Assembly: GCA_002403095.1 (NCBI GenBank)
Contig: DHHC01000055.1
Span: 1-5,831 of the forward strand
Reading direction: 5' to 3'
Source of the DNA: Leptolinea sp. UBA4782
Lineage (GTDB): Bacteria > Chloroflexota > Anaerolineae > Anaerolineales > Anaerolineaceae
DNA: 5,831 bases
Shown: one piece after another, positions 1 through 5,831 of the stretch
Numbering within the stretch: position 1 is the stretch's first letter
Layout of the letters: every line of letters begins with the position of its first letter
Translations under genes and position numbers: made by a program
The notes under the pieces: generated by a model
Told to the model about the DNA's origin: nothing
What the model saw: the letters and a program-made list of their open reading frames with translations, nothing else
The model's database searches: none

Positions 1-42
1 TCTCAAAAGAGGCTGACCTACTTTTAGGACAGCCTGTTTTTG
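1..42 (-). terminator. Rho-independent terminator, probably bidirectional, closing the operon
   Basis: An inverted repeat pairs AGGCTG (10-15) plus CCT (17-19) with AGG (26-28) plus CAGCCT (30-35). There is one A/A mismatch (16/29) and a 6-nt loop (20-25). On the minus strand the hairpin begins 20 nt after the phosphatase stop codon and is followed by CTTTTGAGA. On the plus strand it is followed by GTTTTTG. T-runs on both sides suggest that it stops transcription from either direction, as expected between convergent genes. The minus-strand T-run is short, so efficiency on that side may be moderate. No gene is visible in bases 1-55. Confidence 0.72.
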
Positions 43-55
43 AAATGTTGGACGC

Positions 56-550
56 TCACCGTTCCGGAAAACCCTTTTTGTGCAGGTTTACTGCCAGTTC
101 ACAAATCTCGTCAAAACCTTTGTTGACCAGCCGGCAGATCTCTTCCCCCAGCTCTTCGGGCGTCTGGTCTATCACATCCTCAACTGGATCTGGAATGGAA
201 TATGCCTGGTTTTCGCACACTTCAGAGCACAGGAAAATACGGTCTTTTTCCTGAGGGAAGTCCAGGGTCAGAGCTTCTTTCTGCCCGTTTGACATTACAA
301 TCACCAGGTCAGCATCTTGAAGCAGGTTTGCATCCACTTCGCGGGACCGAACCTGGTCAATATTCAATCCCAGCTTGGCGGCGATACTGATCGCTTGTGA
401 TAAAGGCGGCAGCCCCTCAATAGCCCAGGTTCCTGCGCTGCTCACTTCCCAGTTCCCATCAGGTTTTTTCTTCTCAACCAGGTCCTTGAAACAGGCTGAG
501 GCAATCACTGACCTAAACCGGTTTGCACTGCAAACAAAGAGCACTTTCAC
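56..550 (-). CDS. Low-molecular-weight protein tyrosine phosphatase (Wzb/Etp-like)
   Basis: This is a cytoplasmic phosphatase of the arsenate-reductase-like LMW-PTP fold, predicted to remove phosphate from the tyrosine tail of the BY-kinase two genes upstream. From the preferred GTG start it has 164 residues, close to the family's usual 140-160. The P-loop CSANRFRS (residues 7-14) fits CX5R(S/T), with nucleophile Cys7 and Arg13. The usual Pro after the Ser is Val. SSAGTW (37-42) and DLVIVMS (81-87) match conserved family positions. Asp121-Pro122, in IPDPVED, is the expected general-acid DP motif. The frame stays open up to a TTG at 583 and an ATG at 577, but neither has a ribosome binding site. 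The GTG at 550 lies 8 nt after GGAAGGAAGG and places the P-loop at the family's normal distance from the N-terminus. The gene is last in the operon, 39 nt after the LysM gene, and is followed by a terminator. The family assignment is secure; the substrate is inferred from context. Confidence 0.92.
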   Translation of the reverse strand: MKVLFVCSANRFRSVIASACFKDLVEKKKPDGNWEVSSAGTWAIEGLPPLSQAISIAAKLGLNIDQVRSREVDANLLQDADLVIVMSNGQKEALTLDFPQEKDRIFLCSEVCENQAYSIPDPVEDVIDQTPEELGEEICRLVNKGFDEICELAVNLHKKGFPER

Positions 551-558
551 AGGGATTA

Positions 559-568
559 CCTTCCTTCC
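559..568 (-). promoter_or_regulatory. Strong ribosome binding site deciding the phosphatase start
   Basis: The minus strand reads GGAAGGAAGG, a near-perfect purine-rich Shine-Dalgarno tract, followed 8 nt later by GTG at 550-548. The tract lies inside the longer reading frame that starts at 583 or 577, so it argues for the internal GTG as the real start. Confidence 0.7.
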
Positions 569-589
569 AGCAATCATCACCAAAACTAA

Positions 590-1459
590 TTACTTGTTTG
601 GGATGAGAAGCCATTCGCCAACGGTAAGATAGTAACCGTCTGGCAAAGCATTGAATTGCTTGATCGAGCGCGAATCTACCTGTAAAAGCTGTGCCTGTTC
701 TTCGACTGAAATCCCGTCAACAACTACTTCAAACGTGGAAAACTTTGGCAGCCCAGAAACCTGGGTGGTATTTAAAGGGATGACGAGGACATAATCTTCC
801 CACAACCGGGCGGGCAGATTGAAATTAATCGCCTTAATGGCTGTGATGGATGTTTTGTACTGGGCGGCAAGCTGCTCATATGATTCACCCGGCAGGGCGC
901 GGTGGATGATCAACTGGGGGATCTCACCAATAGGAGTGTCCAGAAAACGCGGGGCGATTTCCGTTGGAGTATTCACTAGTCTGGTGCGGGTAGGAAGTAT
1001 CCGGGTTGGCGTGCGCGTAGCCGTTGGCGGCGGGGGTGTCCGGGTGGGGTAAAAAATTGTGGGAATGGGTGTGCTGGTGGGGAAGGCTGCCAGGTGTTCC
1101 AGGCCGGGGAGCCTGATCAACCCGAGCAGGATGCTGGCGACAAGTCCCGCAGCCATCACGATGGTAAAGGCGAGCAGGGGCAGCCCAACGCTCAGCTTGG
1201 GTGTCTCCGGTCCGATGCCGCGGTATTTCCTGGGAAGCGGTGCCGGGTTCTTCTGGTTGTATACCGAACACTGGGTATAGTTATCCGAAAGGCAGTACCT
1301 GCGCTGGTGGTCAAAACTGACATAAGAGACAGGCCTGGAATGGTAGCAGCAGTTTAGTTCTGCCGGGTAAGAAATGGCGGTTTCCTTATCTTCCCGTACT
1401 CCAAGGTGTGGGCACATGCTGCAATCTGGCTGGTTTGGTGTTTGTTCATTCACTGGCAT
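590..1459 (-). CDS. Membrane-anchored protein with N-terminal Cys-rich block, Pro/Thr linker and two LysM-like domains
   Basis: The 289-residue protein has four parts. Residues 13-64 hold six cysteines (13, 16, 37, 38, 56, 64) with His18, His40 and His51, including a CxxC pair, so this part may bind a metal or a cluster. About 90-116 form one hydrophobic helix with no signal-peptide cleavage site. About 127-167 are a Pro/Thr/Arg-rich linker (for example TPPPPTATRTPTR). The C-terminus holds two LysM-like repeats, about 183-229 (PGESYEQLAAQY, then a VLVIPLN end) and about 241-288 (SVEEQAQLLQV, then a WLLIPNK end). LysM domains bind N-acetylglucosamine-containing glycans. The likely topology is Cys block inside and LysM outside. 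I recall similar Cys-block/LysM proteins from Anaerolineae, but no function is established to my knowledge. The ATG at 1459 has only a weak upstream GAAAG, and a GTG two codons downstream is a possible alternative. The gene lies 30 nt after the kinase and 39 nt before the phosphatase, which suggests a role in polymer assembly or in holding the machinery at the wall. That role is inferred. Confidence 0.85.
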   Translation of the reverse strand: MPVNEQTPNQPDCSMCPHLGVREDKETAISYPAELNCCYHSRPVSYVSFDHQRRYCLSDNYTQCSVYNQKNPAPLPRKYRGIGPETPKLSVGLPLLAFTIVMAAGLVASILLGLIRLPGLEHLAAFPTSTPIPTIFYPTRTPPPPTATRTPTRILPTRTRLVNTPTEIAPRFLDTPIGEIPQLIIHRALPGESYEQLAAQYKTSITAIKAINFNLPARLWEDYVLVIPLNTTQVSGLPKFSTFEVVVDGISVEEQAQLLQVDSRSIKQFNALPDGYYLTVGEWLLIPNK

Positions 1460-1489
1460 AGGGTCGCTTTCAGTTTGGGGTTGTTCGCC

Positions 1490-3184
1490 CTATCCCGAGT
1501 TTCTTTTTTCCAGAGTTTCGGCACCATTATCAACATCTGCCACTAATTCTGCAGGCTCAACAGGAGCAGGTTGTCCGTGGTCAATTTTCTCTTTGGGCTT
1601 TGTGTAGTAATTGCGGCTGTGGTAGTACTGGCTGCGCTTGGTCTTTGCATTATTCAATACCACGCCTATAATGTGCGCATTTACCTGGTGCAATTGCTCG
1701 ACAGCATGTTTTACTGCACTGCGTTTGGTCTTCTTGGTATCGACCACCAGGATAACGCCGTCCATGCGGGATGCAAGTACAGTTGCATCGGTAACCACCA
1801 GTACCGGCGGGCTGTCAATGATCATCATGTCAACCCTTTTCTCCAGCAGGTTGAGCATTTCGATCATTTTCTTGGATCCCAGCAGCTCCGAGGGATTGGG
1901 AGGCAGATTCCCCGATGTGATCAGACGCAGCCGGTCAGTATTGGCCTTCTTTACCAGGCCGCTCAATTTCTCTGTGGAACGGATAAAGTAGTCGGATAAC
2001 CCGAGCCGGTTGGAAACCTTGAAAATTTTATGGAGCGACGGCCGGCGCAAGTCGGCGTCGATCAAAATGACATCCTGTTCGTTTTGGGCAATTACCGTGG
2101 CCAGGTTGGCTGCGATGGTTGATTTCCCGTCTGCAGGGGAGGGGCTTGTAATCAGGACGGTCTTGATTGGTGTGTCGATCTTGCTGAACTTCAGGTTGGT
2201 ACGCAGCGCCCTGAAGGCTTCTGCATCCGGGGAGCGCGGTTGGGATTGCGTAATGATGGCAGAGCCGTTTGAATTAAATTTGGAGATCTGACCCAGAACC
2301 GGGATGCCCCACCTTTTTGGAAATTCGTCAGGATCGCGGACCTGGTCTTGCAGGAGCGTTACCAGGAAAACCAGCCCTGCCACCAGCATTGCCCCAACGA
2401 CAGCCGAAAGCATGGCGCTGCGCATGGGCTGCGGCTGGATGGGCGACAGGTTGGGCACCGCTGGATCCTTCTGGATGATGGTCGAAGTGGATTGGGCTTC
2501 AGCCAGTTTGATGGACTGGTAGCTGGAGTACAGGTAAGAACGCGAAGACCTCAACTGTGAAAGATTAACCTCAAGCTGTGATTGGTTAGCCAGGTCCTGC
2601 GGGTCAGGTTCGACAAACTCGTTGCTAAGGGTAACCTCCAGATCTGCAAGCTTTAATGTGATCTCTTGAATTTGTGCATCTGTAGCCGCCAGTTCACTTT
2701 CCAGGCCCTGCAGCAGTTCCGTGTAGCGCGAGGTCTGTTCCTTCTGGATCTGGTCGGCGAAAACGGTGACCAGGGTATTTGCTATCAGGGCTGCCCGGTT
2801 CGGGTCCAGGTCGGTAACCGTGATGTTGATCAGCTGCGAGTTTTCGATCTGGGTGACAGTGATCTGCCCGGCATTGACCTTAAAGCCCAGTTCGCTCGAA
2901 ACTGCATCAATAACAGGCTGCGTGAGCATGGTGCGGGTGTAAGTAGATGCCAGCTGAATTCCCAAATAGGAGGATGTGTAGCTGTCCACTGCCGAGCTGG
3001 AGCCGCCGCTCACCATAACCAGGGTTTTCGCCTGGTAAACCCGCGGCTGCTGGTTGGCCAGGAAGTAAGAGATGAAGCCGGCTATCAGGGCTACCAGTAA
3101 TATCAACCATGCCCAGCGCAGGATGATGCGGGCATATTCGAGGATGCTTTCGAGGCTGCTGCGTTCTTCTAACTCATTTTCCAT
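1490..3184 (-). CDS. Polysaccharide co-polymerase/BY-kinase fusion (Wzc-like chain-length determinant and tyrosine autokinase)
   Basis: This inner-membrane protein of 564 residues should control chain length and export of a surface polysaccharide. The N-terminal Wzz-type part has a first membrane helix at about 22-43, an extracytoplasmic region of about 210 residues with a helical stretch (about 145-230), a proline-rich segment (PNLSPIQPQP, 244-253) and a second helix at about 257-278. The cytoplasmic kinase carries the EX2RX2R oligomerisation motif (Glu322, Arg325, Arg328), Walker A SPSPADGKST (347-356, Lys354), Walker A' ILIDADLRRP (373-382) and Walker B MMIIDSPP (453-460). The C-terminal tail holds only four clustered tyrosines (520, 521, 526, 527) and then 37 residues with none. 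Autophosphorylation there, reversed by the downstream phosphatase, is the known control cycle for this family. The ATG at 3184 follows GAAAGG (3197-3202) at a rather long 12-nt spacing. Having both halves in one chain resembles the proteobacterial layout, unlike the split CapA/CapB type of Firmicutes. Family assignment is firm; the polymer is unknown. Confidence 0.94.
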   Translation of the reverse strand: MENELEERSSLESILEYARIILRWAWLILLVALIAGFISYFLANQQPRVYQAKTLVMVSGGSSSAVDSYTSSYLGIQLASTYTRTMLTQPVIDAVSSELGFKVNAGQITVTQIENSQLINITVTDLDPNRAALIANTLVTVFADQIQKEQTSRYTELLQGLESELAATDAQIQEITLKLADLEVTLSNEFVEPDPQDLANQSQLEVNLSQLRSSRSYLYSSYQSIKLAEAQSTSTIIQKDPAVPNLSPIQPQPMRSAMLSAVVGAMLVAGLVFLVTLLQDQVRDPDEFPKRWGIPVLGQISKFNSNGSAIITQSQPRSPDAEAFRALRTNLKFSKIDTPIKTVLITSPSPADGKSTIAANLATVIAQNEQDVILIDADLRRPSLHKIFKVSNRLGLSDYFIRSTEKLSGLVKKANTDRLRLITSGNLPPNPSELLGSKKMIEMLNLLEKRVDMMIIDSPPVLVVTDATVLASRMDGVILVVDTKKTKRSAVKHAVEQLHQVNAHIIGVVLNNAKTKRSQYYHSRNYYTKPKEKIDHGQPAPVEPAELVADVDNGAETLEKRNSG

Positions 3185-3218
3185 GCAGTTATGTGACCTT
3201 TCTGTGGACAGTACCCCA

Positions 3219-3224
3219 AGTATA
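3219..3224 (-). promoter_or_regulatory. Possible -10 element of an internal promoter before the kinase gene
   Basis: The 65-nt gap between the exporter stop and the kinase start is the largest in the operon. On the minus strand it holds TATACT, one base from the sigma-70 -10 consensus, 34 nt upstream of the ATG. No convincing -35 hexamer is seen at 16-18 nt spacing, and an upstream -35 would fall at or near the exporter stop codon. The gap might let the kinase, LysM and phosphatase genes be transcribed separately. This is a weak call based on one hexamer. Confidence 0.22.
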
Positions 3225-3249
3225 AATCAAAAGTATCGTTAATCAGTGA

Positions 3250-5064
3250 CTAAGATTCCCCCACCAGGCTGCGGTAGTAAGGATCGGCCTGGCTGAGCTC
3301 GGCATGGGTGCCAAGAGCAGCCAGGTGCTTGTCTTTCAATAAAAGGATGCGGTCAGCGCGCTGGATAGTCGAGAGACGGTGGGCGGCAATGAACAGGGTT
3401 TTGCCTGTGACTGCTTCCGGCAGGGCGTCGAAAATGGAACGCTCAACCACGGCATCCAGCGATGCGGTCGGCTCATCCATGATCAGGATATCCGGCTCTT
3501 TGAGCAGGGCACGGGCGATGGCAATGCGCTGCTTCTGCCCTTCAGACAGGTTGACCCCTTTTTCGCCGACCGGGGAATCAAATTTCTGGGGCAGGCTGGT
3601 GACGAAATCGTAAATCCCCGCCACCCTGGCTGCGTGTTCGATCTCTGCATCGCTGGCTCCAGGGTTGCCATATGCAATGTTTTCGCGGATGGTGCTGGCC
3701 ATCAGCAGGGCGGACTGGGAGATATACCCGATCCGCTGGCGGAGAGAATCGAGGGCATACTCCCCGGCAGGGACGGCGTCATACAGGATCTGCCCGCTGC
3801 TTGGTTTATAGAACCTTAAGAGCAGGCTGATGAGGGTGGTCTTCCCAACCCCGCTTGACCCGACAATGGCGATCTTCTCGCCAGGCTGGATGCTGAAGCT
3901 GATATCCTCGAGGGTGTTATCCTGCTGGTCATAGCTGAAAGAAACCTTTTCGAAGGTCACCCTGCCCTGCAAATGGTCCACCTGCCTGCCGGTTTTCTCA
4001 ACCTCTTCTGGCACAACTTCCATCAGGGCATTGATGCGCTCGAGTGATGCCAGAGCAGTTTGCAGCTGCAGGTTGCTGCTGGCCAGTGCCAGGGCGGGAC
4101 CAAACACGTAGCCGATATAGGATTGAAAAGCCAGCAATGAACCGAGTGTCCAATCATTCTGGATGATCAGGTAAGCGCCTGCCACCAGGATAACCGCTTT
4201 GGAAATATCGGGCATCAGGTTAATGAGCGAGCCAGCCACCGAACCCAATACCGTCTGCTCCAGGGTGATCTGCTGCGCGGAACGGATTTCGTTGATGACC
4301 CGCTGCGATTCTTTTTCTTCGGAGACAAAAGCCTTGATCAGGGGGATGGAAGAGAGGGTTTCCTGGAACCGGCTGGATACCCGGGCATGCTGTTCCATGC
4401 TGAAATGGCTTAAGGTGTGTATCTTCTTTGAGAAGAAACTGACGATCACCACCAGGAAGGGGATCGCAACCAGGGTGACCAGGGCCAGCCGCCATTCCAG
4501 AATAAAGAGAAACACCACCCCGCCCAGGAACCGCAATATGTTGGTGAAAATGTAGACCATGTTCTGGGAGAAGAACCAGTTCAAGCCGTTCACATCCGAA
4601 ATGATGCGCGACATCAGGTAGCCGACTTCTTTGTCATCGAAGAAGCTCTTGGGCAGCTGCAGGGTATGGCTGAGCAGGCTGTCCTGCATATCGAGCGAAA
4701 CATCCATTTGTAGCCTGGTGAAGATGTACTGCTCTGCCATGCCTGCCAGGACACTCAACCCTTTGACGGCTGCCAAAGCTAAAACGGTCCAGAGCAGCAT
4801 GTCCAGCTGTTTCCCCAGGATGACCTTATCCACCAGGTAGCGGTTGATCATCGGGATAGGGAAAGCCAGCAGGGTGGTGAGGATGATGATGACCACCCCT
4901 GCCGATGCTTTTTTCCAGTGGCGCATCAGATATGGTTTGAGCAAGGTTAGATCTGCCTGTTTTCCTGTTTCCTGTTTTCCCTTTAAAGGGTCTTGCAGAG
5001 GCATACGGGAGAAACCGGATCTTAATAGGTCTACCCAGATCTGAAACATTGGCTTATGACTCAT
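3250..5064 (-). CDS. ABC exporter half-molecule (membrane domain fused to ATPase, MsbA-like type)
   Basis: This 604-residue protein is a complete half-transporter expected to act as a dimer in the inner membrane, exporting or flipping a substrate with ATP. The membrane domain has six likely helices at about 53-75, 88-110, 167-188, 192-211, 274-302 and 308-328. The ATPase domain has an A-loop Tyr378, Walker A GSSGVGKTT (402-410, Lys408), Q-loop Gln450, an exporter-type X-loop (VGEKG, 499-503), signature LSEGQ (506-510), Walker B ILIMDEP (526-532, Glu531), D-loop SLDA (535-538) and H-loop His562. All catalytic residues are present. The signature has Glu in place of the usual second Gly, a tolerated variant. 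There is no C39 peptidase domain, so it does not process its own cargo. About 50 residues precede helix 1, longer than usual; Met6, Met21 or Met47 could be alternative starts. The ATG at 5064 overlaps the protease gene by 11 nt and has no clear ribosome binding site, which suggests translational coupling. In this setting a lipid-linked glycan or a peptide are both plausible cargoes. Confidence 0.93.
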   Translation of the reverse strand: MSHKPMFQIWVDLLRSGFSRMPLQDPLKGKQETGKQADLTLLKPYLMRHWKKASAGVVIIILTTLLAFPIPMINRYLVDKVILGKQLDMLLWTVLALAAVKGLSVLAGMAEQYIFTRLQMDVSLDMQDSLLSHTLQLPKSFFDDKEVGYLMSRIISDVNGLNWFFSQNMVYIFTNILRFLGGVVFLFILEWRLALVTLVAIPFLVVIVSFFSKKIHTLSHFSMEQHARVSSRFQETLSSIPLIKAFVSEEKESQRVINEIRSAQQITLEQTVLGSVAGSLINLMPDISKAVILVAGAYLIIQNDWTLGSLLAFQSYIGYVFGPALALASSNLQLQTALASLERINALMEVVPEEVEKTGRQVDHLQGRVTFEKVSFSYDQQDNTLEDISFSIQPGEKIAIVGSSGVGKTTLISLLLRFYKPSSGQILYDAVPAGEYALDSLRQRIGYISQSALLMASTIRENIAYGNPGASDAEIEHAARVAGIYDFVTSLPQKFDSPVGEKGVNLSEGQKQRIAIARALLKEPDILIMDEPTASLDAVVERSIFDALPEAVTGKTLFIAAHRLSTIQRADRILLLKDKHLAALGTHAELSQADPYYRSLVGES

Positions 5065-5671
5065 TGTCTGCTGGAGAAGTAATTACCAGATCATACGGTT
5101 TACGGCAGATAAACCGGTTCTGCTGGGGATACCAGGTTGCCACGGTACTCCCTCTTACCACATACTTAATCAATTCTCCCTCAGAAGTATGTACCTGTAT
5201 CCGGGTGATTTGTGGATGCCAGACTTTGTGAATCCAGCCTATTGATTTGAACCAGCGATAAGGTGCACCCATCCAGGGTAGTGATTTTGTATATAGGGCA
5301 TTGAACTCCCAGCGTGCCTTTGCTTTCAGCAGCGCTGGTGTGCCGCCTTTGACAGCACGTGTTTTATCCCAATTTTCGGCCTTTTCTACCACCCCCAGCA
5401 CCTGATCGGGGGTTAGCAGCCATAAATCATCATAGGGATTGTTATCACCACGAGTGGAGATGCCATCCTGGGAGATAGCAATCACACGGTGGACGACATA
5501 CTCATTTCCTCGGCTGAAAACAACAACATCACCCGGTTTGATCGCCCTTTCATGCGGTCGAATATAAAGCACCTGCCCGGGTTTAAAAGTAGGCAGCATG
5601 CTTGGTCCTTTATATCGGAATTTTTTCGGGTCTTTCCGTGAGGAGAGATCACTCCCAGGAAATCTCTGCAT
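5054..5671 (-). CDS. S26-type signal-peptidase-like protease with Ser/His active site and no visible membrane anchor
   Basis: The 205-residue protein begins with the signal-peptidase fold. YKGPSMLPTFKPG (20-32) carries the nucleophile Ser24 in the SMxPT box. GDVVVFS (47-53) follows, then VVHRVI (59-64), where His61 stands in place of the general-base Lys of classical bacterial LepB, and finally TRGDNN (73-78) with Asp76. A His here is characteristic of archaeal, ER and SipW-like members and of small S24/S26 peptidases. No hydrophobic stretch long enough for a membrane helix is seen before Ser24 or elsewhere, so the protein looks soluble or peripheral. Residues from about 100 on form an extra region rich in Trp, Tyr and Arg that I do not recognise (for example SLPWMGAPYRWFK, 130-142). 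The ATG at 5671 is the only start codon in frame before Met25; GGA lies 9 nt upstream. The gene overlaps the partial gene upstream by 23 nt and the exporter by 11 nt, so it probably works with them. Its substrate is unknown. Confidence 0.85.
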   Translation of the reverse strand: MQRFPGSDLSSRKDPKKFRYKGPSMLPTFKPGQVLYIRPHERAIKPGDVVVFSRGNEYVVHRVIAISQDGISTRGDNNPYDDLWLLTPDQVLGVVEKAENWDKTRAVKGGTPALLKAKARWEFNALYTKSLPWMGAPYRWFKSIGWIHKVWHPQITRIQVHTSEGELIKYVVRGSTVATWYPQQNRFICRKPYDLVITSPADNES

Positions 5672-5831
5672 CGATCAATTTCCAGAAATCCGGGGATTTA
5701 CGGAAGTGCAATTCATAGCCAGGTACTATTCGAGCGAATTCAGCAATCTGATGAAATAATTTCTGGTATTCTCGCTCTGGCAACATACTCCCTGTTAATT
5801 CCAGCATCTGCTCCCAAAACAACTTAGTTAA
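5649..5831 (-). CDS. C-terminal 60 residues of an unrecognised protein (gene runs off the right edge)
   Basis: On the minus strand a frame is open from the window edge at 5831 to a TGA at 5649-5651. It encodes 60 residues, with segments such as LFWEQMLELTGSMLPERE near its start and FRKSPDFWKLIDAEISWE at its end. It overlaps the protease start by 23 nt, as is common in tightly packed operons, and no other frame gives a reasonable gene here, so it is probably real coding sequence. The fragment looks helical and rich in aromatic and charged residues, with no membrane helix and no motif I can name. In other genomes S26-like peptidases of this sort can sit beside PqqD-like, HPr-kinase-like or nucleotidyltransferase-like genes, but nothing in these 60 residues proves any of these. 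Confidence 0.6.
   Translation of the reverse strand, partial: LTKLFWEQMLELTGSMLPEREYQKLFHQIAEFARIVPGYELHFRKSPDFWKLIDAEISWE

Noticed and set aside
939..1090. Possible DNA repeat array or CRISPR-like structure in the G/T-rich stretch
   Set aside because: There are no regularly spaced identical repeats; the pattern is explained by Pro/Thr/Arg codons in a coding linker.
924..1271. Minus-strand frame of 115 codons inside the LysM gene
   Set aside because: It is out of frame with the Cys/TM/LysM protein, and its Pro/His-rich translation is a by-product of the Pro/Thr linker codons.
1571..1999. Plus-strand open frame of 142 codons with a hydrophobic start
   Set aside because: The hydrophobic run is the complement of the kinase C-terminus. 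The opposite strand carries the Walker B and tyrosine-tail motifs.
2666..3100. Plus-strand open frame of 144 codons opposite the kinase gene
   Set aside because: It lies wholly antisense to the Wzz-like part of a firmly identified gene, and its translation shows no domain or motif. It is a shadow frame.
3379..3819. Plus-strand open frame of 146 codons opposite the ABC ATPase domain
   Set aside because: It is antisense to Walker and signature motifs that fix the real frame; the product resembles nothing known.
5054..5671. Classical LepB signal peptidase I
   Set aside because: The general-base Lys is replaced by His61 and no N-terminal membrane helix is seen, so a standard LepB assignment does not fit.

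Overview
The window looks like the distal part of a surface-polysaccharide (exopolysaccharide or capsule) locus from a bacterium of the phylum Chloroflexota, probably class Anaerolineae. The lineage clue is the LysM gene. Its protein has an N-terminal cysteine block, one membrane helix, a long Pro/Thr linker and C-terminal LysM repeats, an architecture I associate with Anaerolineae. This assignment comes from recalled family features, not from a search.

All genes lie on the minus strand and read right to left, almost without gaps. They are: (1) the last 60 codons of an unrecognised protein that runs off the right edge; (2) a soluble S26-type signal-peptidase-like protease of the Ser/His kind, whose start overlaps gene 1 by 23 nt; (3) a complete ABC exporter half-molecule whose start overlaps gene 2 by 11 nt; (4) after 65 nt, a polysaccharide co-polymerase fused to a bacterial tyrosine (BY) kinase; (5) after 30 nt, the Cys-rich/LysM membrane protein; (6) after 39 nt, a low-molecular-weight protein tyrosine phosphatase, best started at an internal GTG behind a strong ribosome binding site. 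A hairpin with T-runs on both sides (about 1-42) closes the operon and could stop transcription from either direction.

Genes 4 and 6 form the known kinase/phosphatase pair that cycles tyrosine phosphorylation on the co-polymerase and so controls polymer length and export. Gene 5 sits between them and may link the assembly machinery to the cell wall. Genes 1-3 look translationally coupled and form a second sub-module, a protease plus an exporter. The exporter's substrate could be a lipid-linked glycan or a peptide, and the sequence does not settle this.

No tRNA, rRNA, CRISPR array, insertion sequence or attachment site was seen. No stretch above 300 bases lacks a gene; the longest gaps are 65 nt between genes 3 and 4 and the 55 nt left of gene 6.
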